Position numbers and translations under genes: made by a program
In this document: piece after piece, positions 12,201 to 27,500 of the stretch
Numbering within the stretch: the stretch's first letter is position 1
Layout: each line of letters begins with the position of its first letter
Source: Nemopilema nomurai
Lineage: Eukaryota > Cnidaria > Scyphozoa > Rhizostomeae > Rhizostomatidae
Length of the DNA stretch: 64,000 nt
Reading direction: 5' to 3'
Assembly (NCBI GenBank): GCA_003864495.1
Contig: ML133433.1
Coordinates: forward strand, 1-64,000
The notes under the pieces: generated by a model
Seen by the model: the letters and a program-made list of their open reading frames with translations, nothing else
What the model was told of the DNA's origin: nothing
Databases searched by the model: none

Positions 12201-14805
12201 GAAGATCAACAAGGAGGACGCCCTCAAAGAACAAAACACCAGCAAACTTAAACAGCGACTTTTGGGTAAAATCTGACAATGTGAGTTATGAAATATTTCA
12301 TTAAAAGAAAGCAGTGGTTTTATATTCTGTTGTTCTTTTGAAATGACCTATGGTGAAATCACGGGTTAGAGTCGACTTACTAGGGAGGAAAACATTTCTG
12401 GCAGACAATCAAACAATTCACTGTACCATTTCTTTACGTGTTATCAGTTCCTTAGTATTTTGATTCAGGCAGAGATTTTGTCGTTTTCATGAGCAACTGC
12501 ATGAGAAATGAATCACCCCTTAAGCTGTTCCATTTGTCGTTATTACGTAAATGTTGTTCCCAGACCCCTTCAGCTGCTATCCCAAGTGACGTTTTTATCT
12601 CTGTGACTTATTCTGAAAGTTGTTGCTCCATTGGTTTCAAGGCAGGCCTCGATCCTGAGATTAGGGCATTATTGTCAATTCTGCTTCTTTTGAGCAGCGA
12701 TTCTTACTCCATGTTTATCTTGATTTACTAGGTTGAAGATCCTGGCTTCTTGAAGTATCTTCGCCCTTCTGTTTCTGAGGACAACAATGATGATCTATTG
12801 GGTAAGATTGAATTCATCTCAAAGTACTGCCCTTTTTATAATAGAGCAAGCCCCATTACGAGGCCCTATTGATTGCCCAACCCCCCCCTCCCCCTTATTC
12901 AGTAATATAGATAATGCCGCCTCTGATTCCTCTGTTACTTTGAGTAGTCAGGCAAAAGGTAACGCAAGATTACAAACCACTCGCTTTGAAGTGTTAAACT
13001 GACTGGCTATATGAATGAAAAGGAGGGTTATATATGGAGGTGGAAACGAGGTTAGCGTGTAAATTATGTATGCTTATTATTACAAAAAATACTACTACAA
13101 TTCCCCTTCAACAAACCCCAAGGTCTTCATATAAGCGCTTCTCCAAAGACCCTTGTTCATCAAAAACATTTTACGATGTTAGCGACCTTGCCTCGCGCAG
13201 TATTTTGTCTATAAGCTTAAACAGTTTAAGGCAGTGGTGTGTGTGTGAGCTGTCTCGCCCATCAGAATTTTAATTAGAATCGAAGCTCCTGTTTTTCCTA
13301 AAGACAAGGTTTTGCAAATCCGTGCTGCTTTCACTTTCAAGTCCCCTAAACACAAATCGTGCTCTATGGGTTCAGGCAAAATCAAACAAAGACTTCCGAT
13401 ATGCAAATAATGTATGGATCATAGAAACAATACAAGGTAGCTCTGCCAGAGTTAATAGGCCCGAAAAAACGGGTTTCTCGATTGCAGAACAGATATTTAT
13501 CGACAAACACCAGGCATCAGTTTTATTGTCTGCCAAACATTCGACCGGGACTGTGTTATTGCTAACGGGCACTTTTTAGAAATGCCTCTGCAAAGATTTA
13601 TTGACAATATGAATCAACAGGCCCGGAATAGAGTCGACACCGTGTTTACTTTACCGGCATCTCGTAAGGGTTCCGACTGCAGCTTGCTTGGTCTTGTCAA
13701 AAAGCCTCGCTCAATCGATTGCACAATCGAAATACCATGTCATTTTTTGTGAAGTTTATTTCACCTGCTTTCTCCCTTGATTCTTCAACAATAATGCTAT
13801 GCTAAGTTAAATTAAAACAAGCTAGATTAATTTTGTAGAAAATTCTCGAATGTTATTACCAGATATCTGTTTTGCATCAACTCAAATTAAAATTTCTGCA
13901 CGTCATACAGTACGTAGGGTTTAGGTTCCAAGAGACACCCTACCCCATACCTTTGTCGTCAGTACCCCCATTATCGCCGGAGCGAATGGTCGTTATTGGT
14001 TGAAGACCTACTTCAGAATGTCGGAATCCAGCCAGGGTCAACTCAGCACTTTGTCACCCGCCATTTCCTGTAAGCACGATATCTTTGTATAAACAGCTGC
14101 TATCGTGAAGTTGATGTTTAAAACCTAGCGTTAAGTGTTTCACAGAACTCCATGGTCTTGCCTCCACAATGTTTAGAGGGTAAATCATGTTATTGTTGTG
14201 GTTCCCGGGGTCGAATGCTGTGCTGTGTTTTATAAACTCTCATCTCATCTTTTTAGATTTGCCGCTCGGATCCCCAATCAACGCAACGATTCACCAGTGA
14301 GTTTTGCCTTACCAAATTCTTCGATTTGTTTTCTATTGATTCTAGTTGAAAAGTAGTCTCCTTCCCTAACCTAACGTTACGCAAAATAGTTCTCTGCAGT
14401 ATCCAAAGTCTAATAGATAATCAGCCAAATTATAAGGTTGCTTATTTAAAGGGTAAGGCTTCCATGTGGAGTAAATAAATTAGGCTTTCCATTGATCGTT
14501 AGCTCTTTGTCCCTTTTAGGTCATCGCTTCAGTCAGCAGATGTGTCACTGTAAGTAGACCTAGTATTACTGATGCATTCAACTGAACTCCTCTTTGAAAT
14601 GATACGGAATGCGAGAGAAGATTTCGTCTTAGTCGTGGGGAGCCATCAATCCTCTACCTCGCTTTGAGAATTATTCATTTTTAATTGAAGCATGAGGTAA
14701 CTCTACAAGTACCTCGTCCAATATTTTTCTTTCGATTCTTTTGAGGCTTGAATACCAGGTAGCTTAATGTTTTATGTTTAAATTTACAGAATCAAATTTG
14801 ACTGA
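6227..14805 (+). CDS. DLGAP5: Disks large-associated protein 5 / hepatoma up-regulated protein (HURP) homologue
   Basis: In vertebrates HURP is a mitotic, Ran-regulated microtubule-binding protein that stabilises kinetochore fibres. Exons: 6227-6401, 6788-7038 (in-frame alternative donor at 7020), 7288-7366, 7590-8360, 9057-9148, 9683-9751, 10079-10183, 10482-10583, 10830-10997, 11506-11658, 12125-12280, 12732-12801, 14257-14296, 14520-14549, 14790-14805. All junctions agree in phase and the total is about 758 aa (human 846). The N terminus is basic (RREQLIAWKLERDRKRQ), followed by RRITRSYAKN, which resembles the ITRSKAK region of human HURP. The GKAP core spans residues 426-514: LLMDQRFKQFEDLI, then DLQGFWDMVDFQ, then IEDVNKKF. 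These align clearly with human RFKQFEGLV, DLDGFWDMVSFQ and IEDV. Exons 9-11 (residues about 549-707) are a tandem exon triplication. The tail ends SLIKFD, reminiscent of the LITF near the human C terminus. Exon 3 is the weakest call: it has a poor acceptor but a perfect GTAAGT donor, and it converts phase 0 to the phase 1 that exon 4 needs. Confidence 0.88.
10830..12280 (+). repeat. Tandem exon triplication inside the HURP gene
   Basis: Three consecutive phase 0-0 exons (10830-10997, 11506-11658, 12125-12280; 56, 51 and 52 codons) encode variants of one basic module. The first and second share KLSPIR, then K-TP-K-KTSA, then a D-VFLIQI-N ending just before the donor. The third keeps DIPL at its start and TPVRRSTRRTPSKNKT but has diverged at its end. 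The symmetric phases let modules be added or skipped without a frameshift. The modules are rich in S/T-P next to Arg or Lys, as in CDK sites. That they bind microtubules or regulators is inference. Confidence 0.8.
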
Positions 14806-16777
14806 CTACAGAGATACCCAGTTCCAGAAGATGCTGATGAACTGATTTATTGTAATGAATAGGGGACGTAAACATCTTGAGGGCCACCATACCCTTCGTA
14901 AAGCCAACTTCGACGGAGACACCCTCATCCAGTAACTACTCGCACGGAAACCCCTCCCCCAAGGCCCCAAAGATACCCTTGTAGAACAGGGTAGAGCGTT
15001 ATTTGGGTTCGGCACGTGTATAACCTTCTTTGGTTCATTGAAAGGGAATCCGCGTCGATAAGAGGAATGCCTTCTTAAACAGAGCGATTTGTCTATCCTA
15101 AAATGGAAGAAGTTAACTAGAAAGGGTCCCCACATCAAGATATTCAAGAGATGAAAAGCAAAGGTCTCCTCGGTTTCATAATTCAATGTACAGGCATATA
15201 GGTTTTTGCAGCTGTTTGATTCCCTTTGAATTTTTTGTGGTCCTCCACATACCTTGTCGTAGAGTGATAAATTTTTTTCATTTTGAGAGTAAAATATATT
15301 CTTTAGTTAAAATACGTCATTTGATATTGTTTATAGCTTCTGTATCTTGCCATATTTAATCCATGTTTTACTGTGCTTAAGGTTGTTTTTCTCTTTTCGC
15401 CACTGAAGTAAAAATCGGTGGCATGTTACCGCCAGAAGATTCCCCAATCATTTTCTAAATACCGTAGACCGATAGGCGTATTTCGCAATGAAAAACAGAA
15501 AAACGCTGCTGCAAGTTAGCCGTGTCATTAGTGAAACTTTCTGGCCACAAAATCAAGCTTCACTATCTGCTTGAAAATATTTTCTATTTTCTTAAAATAC
15601 AGCAAAATGATCTTAGTGTCACCTAAGTTTAAGAACATAACGTACAAGTTGATTCTAACCAACACTCGGACCCAGTGCTTTCTACAAAACTATTTGACCA
15701 GAAATTTTAAGGCTGTACTTTAGGATCTGGTGTGCAAATCAATGCCCCTTTCGTACTATCATTTGAAAGGTTGAGGGTGTTTAAAGACAACTACTTATGT
15801 TGCACATATTTCTGATTCATCATTCATGTTAAATAATCGATGGATATAACGTTATCTTTTCAAAGAGCATGTCTGTCCAGAAAGAAACGTAAAACTGAGT
15901 CATAAGGCGAATATAAGATGCAAATGAAACGTGGGTTGCGAGTATCTTCTTGATAGGTATATCTTTGGGACAAATCTGGTGCATTTTGGTGTCTGACTAT
16001 AGCGTGACTTCCAAACTCAACTGCATTCGACAGCATAGATGAGACAATTAAATCTCTAAGGAGAAAGCAAAAGTCTGCTTGCATCTTGCTGTAAGAGCAG
16101 AGCATTCAACAATGTGATGTAGCTTGGTCTAACCTCACTATAAATGGCCTGGGGTCATTGGTCCCTTGGCAACGGGTGGATGGTGGCGATAAAGCACACC
16201 AGTCAAGTAGCCTAGCAACAGAAGATTTGATGATAAATCCGCATAACGAAATTCCAAAATGTAGCCTAGCCTCTTCAGATTTTCACTGCCTATCATGGAA
16301 AATTTTTTTGCTGACGCTAATTATATTGCAACACCAAATTTATATAACTGGTATTTTATCGTTTTCATAGGATTGTCGTCTTAGCGCTTTTGGCATCTCA
16401 ACTCTTTGTTTTGTATTATTTAGATGTACCTTTTTCAAAACACTTCTCTTCCTTTGGTCATAATTGTGAAGATAAGAATTTGCCAATTAGATTATATTGA
16501 TTTTAAAGTTTAGTAGCATTGTTCGTAGCATTTCAATAGTACTTTTACTGAACGGAAGATTCATACATAGAGGTTTTGCTTCCTTACATGAACATTTGCC
16601 AAGGAAATTCATCATCAAAGGCTCCTACGCAACGACGCTGTGGAGGACCTGACGGAAAGACATGCGCACTACGATGAGGGATTCTGTTTCCTCGTCTTGC
16701 AGAAAGCAAGGAGCGATGTGATCCTGGCTCAAAGAAATTGATGTTCACTTACGAGTTTTAGTGGTGAGTGAAGCAAA
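14806..16777. other. Intergenic region, HURP 3' UTR and Src upstream region
   Basis: No supported exon was found on either strand. The left part is HURP 3' UTR. The stretch before 16778 (from about 16600) is less AT-rich and probably includes Src 5' UTR or a non-coding first exon; the initiator context is AGCAAAATGG. No repeat was recognised. Confidence 0.4.
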
Positions 16778-20703
<3,926 letters not shown>

Positions 20704-22155
20704 CTGTCTGTTTCAGGAAGTTTTATTTCATTGAATGTCAGTTGGTAAATTATTTGAAACCAACAGAGTTACTGTATAGTTTATCCTGCCTGTACTTAAT
20801 TTTTAATGATCAGTTAAAAAGCTGGTCTTTTATGTGATGCCAATACTCAAGACAAAGATCAAAGTTTTTAATCTCGAAACATGCAACAATTGTTTGGGTC
20901 AAGGGTATTACATGCTAGATTTCATAGCTGTTTTGTAGGTTTTTGGTTGTAGCTACAACAAAAGATCTCAATTGATTGTGCAAAAACCCTTGTGCAATCA
21001 AATTGGTTAATGAAGAGACTGCTTTGTTTTGAACATATATTGTCAAAAATTTGTTGTGTGCCAGCTGTGTTGACCATTGTGCTGTCATGGTCAAAAATTG
21101 GTAGTTTCTGGCTATGATTATTACCATAATGAATGGCACAAGCAATTCTACCAGCATGTATTATTGTCAAGTAGAGTGGTTGTTGTGCTCATATATTTGA
21201 GCTGATCCTGTTTATTTTTGTATTTTAATCACCATCTTATCTGTCAATGTGGGTGCACACTGAGCAGTATTTGGACCTCAACAAATGATTAACCTCTGAT
21301 GCAACAAGCATGTTTTTGGGTGCCTAATTCCTCACATTAGAGATAAGGCCATCAAACTCACGATTGAAGCACTCTTTTGGAGACTACTCATTTTCACACC
21401 ATATTGCTTCTTAAAAATGGTTATACCCCATCCAGTTTCTAGTCACAGCAGTTTAAGCTCATGCTGCCTATGCTGCTCTTCAGTTTTCCATAAAGCCTGT
21501 TGAAGTTTTTTTGTAATGTTGCTTTGTTATGAAAGCTTGAATTAGGAAATTCAAGAAGTTGTTTTGAAGTGTTTTCTGCCATGGTTAAGTGCAGGAATGA
21601 AGAAGACATACATACATTAAAACTTTCTTGAGGTCTCTACGGGTTTTTTGGGGGAGATCAATAGCTAGGCACCTCTAAACTGCTTGGTTAATGGCATCTA
21701 AAAGTGATAGTTGGTTTTGTCAAATATGCATTTTTTTATTATAAATCCCTGCTGGCATGACATAAACCTGTGCCCTGCATGTCCACCTACTTTGTATTTC
21801 ATGCACAAGGTACCTTGAGAATCCTAGACATATTTTTAGATTAGCTTTATCAGTGATTTTGTTGCTAATTTTAAGTCGTTATATGTGTAAACTAATGATT
21901 AGATTCTATTTGTAACTAGCATTTTATTGATATGTCAGTTGGAAGTAATAGTTGTAAGCTTTCATACTTTTGATGATATGGTCTATTAATTCACCTGAGT
22001 TTCATTGGTTTCACTCCTATTTGTTGTTAAAAAAAATGGAAAATGAAAGTTATTTATCAGAAATATATCAGAGCAACTTTCTGTAGAGAGGCTATTAACT
22101 GAAGAATGGACAAATCAAATTTGTAACTTAAGTGCCTAAAAGTAGAGTGCCTAAA
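20704..22155 (+). other. Probable long 3' UTR of the Src-family kinase
   Basis: No coding exon was found between the Src stop codon and the TMEM234 terminal exon. The stretch is T-rich on the plus strand and ends at AATAAA (22156-22161), which would give a 3' UTR of about 1.45 kb. The transcript end is inferred from the signal only. Confidence 0.45.
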
Positions 22156-22171
22156 AATAAAATGCTTTATT
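22156..22171. terminator. Overlapping bidirectional poly(A) signal
   Basis: The 16 bases read AATAAA on the plus strand (22156-22161) and, 4 bases later, TTTATT (22166-22171), which is AATAAA on the minus strand. The element sits between the convergent Src (+) and TMEM234 (-) genes, about 185 bp beyond the TMEM234 stop codon. Either gene could use it for 3'-end formation. Its use is inference. Confidence 0.5.
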
Positions 22172-22353
22172 TACAATGTCATTGAGATGAGAGGTGCAGA
22201 GAACACGCACAATCTGAGTAACCCCACAATAAATGTGCAGCATAAAGATCCTTACGCTTGATATATATTCAATCATTCTTGAATATTTACAGCAGTACAG
22301 GGTGGAAATAATTTGTCTAAAGTTCTAGGACCAGCTTATTTGTTACTTTGCAT

Positions 22354-23980
22354 CTACCAATGCATTAATGTCCTGTATTTGCTTCGTCGACCAGATTTGT
22401 CACTTATGCAGATTGTCACACCAACTAAAACCAGCATGATCCCAAATACCATTTCTGGAGAAAGAAAATTCCACTTTAAAATATTTAATGCTGCCTCTTT
22501 CATCCTTAAATTGTAAAACTTCTGATCAAGGTATCAGTTTTCAATACATTTAGATTTCAAAATCAAATGCTTATTCATAGACAAAACCAGTAGAGACTCA
22601 CCTTTGCTTAGCTTCTCACCAAGAAAATATCCAGTTATCAATGTGAAAACAAGTGTGAGTGAGTTTACCAAGGGAACAGCAAAGGAAATATCTAAATTTA
22701 AAATGACTTGTGGTTATTGAATTTATTAAAATTAATAGATTTTTACATTTAAAGAGCCAGTTAAAAAGGACTGGATTTCAATAATATGGTGGTTTTGTTT
22801 TTGTGGCTGACAATAAATCTTAACCAATCAATTCTAACTATCATTAACTTATTGTGCTTTTAAACATGGTCTCATTCAAAGGCAACAGTATAAAGATAAC
22901 ATTCAAGCTTAGGGTGCACAAAGTACTGTTGAATAAATGCAATACTTGCCATTTCGTGAAACTGCAAAATAAAAAAGCACTGACCCTCCTTGGTTGATAA
23001 CAAATGGTGTCATGTACTAAAATGAGCATGATTTTGAACATGAATAATGAATCTAATTCATCTTACCAGTTCCCTTTTCAGAAGGGATTTGTATTCAATA
23101 ACAAACTTGGTAGAGATTGATTCTTGATTTATTTTATCATTATTTATCTTGTATATTCCATTTTTGCAAATAACTTCTTAAAAGCGTATTGAGATAGTTC
23201 TATATACTTTGCTACTGAGCAAGAAGTTTGAAAACTACAAAGGGGAGAGTAATGGGGAAATCCAAAAAGGAACTTAAACTACCTTCAATCTGGGATCATT
23301 CTCTGAAATGATACAGGATTAGAAAAGAACTTTAACTTAAAGCATGGAGAAGAAACAATAGAAATATCATGTTTGTCTTTGTGAGTGTCTTTTATAGCTA
23401 AATAGGCTGACTTTTACTGCTAAGAAATTTACAATCGACCAATTTGACTATAAATTTCAAACAGCTCAACATGATTAATTGAAAAGGAAACAAACCTTGA
23501 AATTTTGAAGAAGGTAGAAAAGTTCCTCCTTGATTTGGAAAGTTGTTGTTTTTGATTTTACCTTCTCAATGCCTTTGACACCAGTCTTCATAAATGCATT
23601 TGTCACTCCCCAAATAATTGCAACAGCTATAAGCCAAGCAATGTTCCCTGTAGTCAAAGATGGGCTTCAGTAACACTGGAAGCGTCAAAAACAAATAAGA
23701 TTTCGTAGTAACCTTTCTATCGTCGTCACTTTTCATTCACAACGAACTGTTTTTGTTTTGTTCTATTTTGAACTATTCAACGTTGTTTCCTTTTTAAAAA
23801 AAACATTGTAGTGCTAGGAACAAGTAACACCTGAAGGCAACCGCATTATAGTTCCCTTAAATTCTAAAAGCTTAAGTGAAAAACACTTTGACAGGCATCA
23901 TAAGCATCAGCAATCTGTCTACAATATGTGAATACAAATTACACGACAAGAAACCTCTTACCTAATTTTTCTAGTTCCAT
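22354..23980 (-). CDS. TMEM234: Transmembrane protein 234
   Basis: This is a small multi-pass protein of the drug/metabolite-transporter-like fold; its transport activity is unknown. Zebrafish work links TMEM234 to the kidney filtration barrier. Exons: 23980-23962 (MELEKL), 23647-23496, 23016-22950, 22691-22602, 22454-22354 with a TAG stop. The total is 142 aa, close to the vertebrate size. Recognisable blocks are IAWLIAVAIIWGVTNAFMKT (TM1, as in human VLVAALWGGTQPLLK), TPFVINQGGSVLFYF (human PFLLNQCGSLLYYL), then ISFAVPLVNSLTLVFTLITG and YFLGEKL (human LAVPICNSLAIIFTLIVG). The last block is VFGIMLVLVGVTICIS. Four hydrophobic helices are predicted. All phases close (1, 0, 1, 1), provided intron 3 uses a GC donor (AATG then gcaagt). 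A GT donor 4 bases further in would break the frame. The stop is about 185 bp from a minus-strand AATAAA. Confidence 0.9.
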
Positions 23981-26900
23981 CCGTGTTCTCCCCTTAATAT
24001 GATGCATATATTACATTCGTCTGTAGTTTGTTGGTGCAAACATATGAAAGGCAAAGAAGAGTTGTTGCCTAATTTTTCCTAGAAAGTCGCGTTTCCATAA
24101 CGAGGCTCCACGGTAAATTTTGGTGGTAACATTTGAACAGTTAATGAGTCTAGTCTGGCAGTGGGGAGATAATTAAAAATATAACGGATACTGATGAATA
24201 GCATTCAATTATGACATTGCATTTGTCAAGTTAAGTTACACATTTACCAGCTAATACCTACAGTTTATGCTATTTAATGGAAGATAAATAAAACCTGACT
24301 TTTACACCATGCAAACTAGCAAGTTAAACAAAATGGAATTTTCATTTGATTCTGTAAACCTATGGAATAAAACAATGATGAAATTTATGCAATCCTGCAC
24401 TACATTAAGGGTGGCGAGAATTCTAACCGTAATTTGAACAAATCAGAAAATGAGTGCCTGCTCTTTCTTGAAGAAAATTTTACTCTTCAATGCGTTTATT
24501 CAAAATAGGTCTCCTGAAGAAACGTCTCCCAGTGGGGCCATGCCTCTCCCCCCGCTACATGCCCCAGCCCATACAAAAGTGCCCCTGCGAGATCCAAAAG
24601 TGCCCCTTCCTTATCAAAACCTGAGAGTGGTTATGTGCCCCCTTCTTATTATCTGGCCCCCTCTCTATTTAGATGCTTCCAACGTCCTTGTCCTTTGTAA
24701 AGATTATTCAGTAAGCATTTGTCGTATTCACAAAAGTGGCTCCTATTCCACGAATATCGAAGAACCAGTTTCTCCGTGACAATACACGTGGTAAAAAATT
24801 GTGAATCGTTTTCCGCCATCGAAATCGCTGCCCTCAACTCGATTATCAAACAAGACGTGTGGTTACGACGTTTCAATCAATTGAATAATTACGATGCGAA
24901 TCATGGCAATTAGATGCAAAGTATACCTCAATGCAAACTCCAGCTTAAACTTATCCTCTTTGTAACAATTATTTCGTCCCCCCGTCATTTCCTGTACGGC
25001 CACCAGCCATTTGTTCACCTGAAATTCAATCGGCCTCAATGTGAACTGGACTAAATAACAGGGAATGGAGAGATTAGTTGCAATTCCGTTCTATAGGGCC
25101 GATTGCAATTGTTTATAGATACACAGATGAACAGTTACGGGCGTGCTTATCTACAGAGCGTCAAAAGTCATGAGAAACCTAGAAAGCTGGACAAAGCCAA
25201 AGAATCCGAAAGCGGAAGTTGTAACGCGGTCCAAGGGGCAATTTCAGTCAAGGAAATCAAGACTAGACTTCTAGGGGTGTTTTCTGCAGGTGATGTATTA
25301 TACCAGACATTATCCATCTTCCTTGAATTTTAAAAATTTCAATGCTAGATAAGACTTTGTGAAAGGGATGATTCGCTCTGAGAAAGTGATTCCTAGAAAT
25401 CTGGACATCATTTCTGTGAATGAAGCTCCATTGTTTTCGTCTACAATAAAGTAGGCTGCCGAGAAGAATTACATGCCTTTCTTTTTACAAAAAGGACATT
25501 TTAAATCGACAAAAATATAAAACATGGCTCTTTGAGTTTTAGAAACGACATTTCCCTAGCAGCTTGGAGGGTGTTCCACGTATACATTGCCCCTTGAGCT
25601 GGCTTGGCAAGCATCATTTATTTTTTAAAATTGGAAAGTTCTTTGTGGTTATGGTTCAAACGGGGCTCTTATACTCCTTTTACAACAGTAACTTGCTGTT
25701 GATGCTATCGTTATCAAATTTTGACTTTGTATTAGTTTTGATTTCGATATATCATTTTTCACTTGTCTAAAGTGCGTTTCGTCTATTTCGGCTGTTTGGG
25801 ATTCTACAAAGTTTCCAATTTGCAAAGCTACAGTAGGCAAAGTTTATGTCATATTAGAGTGTTTTTCACGGGAGTTTTCGATGCCTCTTTGCTTCCCGCA
25901 AAGGCAGTGATGGCCCAAACGGGTGGGTGCATCATCTTTTCTATCTAGAACAACATAGAATTGAATATTTCATCACAATTTCAAGCCTTTTTTGTCCCCT
26001 GCCACCAGCTATTGGGTATTTTCATTCAGTAGGTTACAGAGTGTAACTGATGATTCTGATGAGTGAATAACACGGTACAAACTAGAAAAGATACAATATC
26101 CCTCTCTTCACGTCTCTCCAATCTACATGCATACACAGACATACATACAGACATACATACATACACAGGCATACATACAGACTTACAGACACATAGATAC
26201 ATGCATGCATACATATATGCATGTGTTTGAGTTTCGTCTCTTACATGTTTACAACTTCAAAAAAGAGCGCTGATTAACAATAGATGGCATCCACAATAAC
26301 TGTTTCGAAGACAATCAATGCTGGGCCTTAATGGCCAACTGTTTGCAAAATTATGAAGGCTTTGTGAATCCGTATTGTCTTCAGCAACCCACCCACGTTT
26401 CTTGTTGTTTTATTCAGGGGGCTTTGTAGTTGCCATTTCAAACGAAAGGCATCTGAAAGAATGTGCGAAAAATGCGCTTTTCCGAATTTCTCCAATAATT
26501 ATCCTTCTTTGAAATGGAGCATTATGAGATTGGAACATGATGGAACGAATAGGGGCTTATAGCATTTCTTACCTTTACAACCTAAATGAATAATATTTTT
26601 AGTTGTGAAGCCAAACAGGTTATTTGCTGGTGGTTTTCGTTAAAATCTTCCAAGTGGGCCCCTTTTTACTGAAAGGGGCTCTTCTGCAAATAAGAGGCTT
26701 TTGTGATCTTCCATTTCAGATTATATTAGTAACATGCCAGGAATGCTACAGATATCATGCTGGTAAAAAGTCGACTAATGATAATATTACGTTCCCTTGA
26801 CCACACTCGCATTTTTCTGGCCGCACCTACCGAGGCCCTCTTACACTGCATCAGAAGAGGGCATTTTTGCAACAGAGGTATTTAACGCCTAGAAACTTTC

Positions 26901-27500
26901 ACGATGACAGAACGGTTACCTGTGAGCAAGCAGCAACAGACAGCAAAGATGAGCTGCAACCTACTTATCTGATTTACGACCTTCTAGATTTAGCTAGGAT
27001 TTAACGAACAAAAGTTCCTTTACTGTCCCGAAGAAGCTTTTCCCGGAACTGCCCTTTGAAACTGCGTTGCTGCGCAGGAGCGACTGGGACAACTGATTTT
27101 TGCAGTTTCTGTATGGAAACACAGGAAGTGATCTTCGGTTCAAATGATAGATTTGGGACTTCACAGAAATTCCTTGCTCGCTGGTGCAGCTCTTCAACTT
27201 CATTTTGTGCAGATGCAGTAGAGTGCAACTTCGATTTTGTCTCCGTCAGTCGAATTCGAAATGTGGCTGCCTTGCCAATAATTTATTGGCGAGCTAGGCC
27301 CATTTTTGGCGTAATCTGTCGCTGCAAGTCCTGTGGGCAGGGCCGTGAGAAGTTTCCTTTTTATCAGCAGGCGAATGATGCGTGGCTAGGTCAAATGCAG
27401 TTATATCAAAAGGCTCATTGAAACTTTAGAGAAGGAGAGTTGTTTTGCATCTGTTTCTGTATACTGACACTTAACAATTTTAGCAATCCTAGATCAAAAC
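23981..27500. other. Intergenic region between TMEM234 (-) and the DH-PH-MORN gene (+)
   Basis: This divergent region should contain both promoters. No coding exon was supported. A less AT-rich stretch at about 27050-27420 may be promoter or 5' UTR. A splice acceptor (ACAATTTTAG) ends at about 27484, 17 bases before the ATG, so the Rho-GEF gene probably has a non-coding upstream exon. A C-rich patch of GTGCCCC-like motifs lies at about 24530-24660, and a microsatellite at 26110-26225. Confidence 0.4.
26110..26225. repeat. Imperfect (ACAT/ACAG)n microsatellite
   Basis: About 115 bases consist of interrupted 4-base units (CATACATACAG, ACATACATACAC, GCATGCATAC), ending in a short ATATATGCATG palindromic part. 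This is a simple repeat with no gene content. Confidence 0.85.

Noticed and set aside
24450..24779. Pro-rich frame (GTGCCCC repeats)
   Set aside because: Derived from a C-rich simple-sequence patch; the opposite strand is also open, and no family is recognised.
26110..26225. CRISPR-like short spaced repeats
   Set aside because: The units are 4-base microsatellite repeats without spacers, and the genome is animal.
27056..27421. 121-residue Cys-containing frame upstream of the Rho-GEF start
   Set aside because: No recognisable Cys spacing or domain, and open frames exist on the other strand. More likely 5' UTR or promoter sequence.
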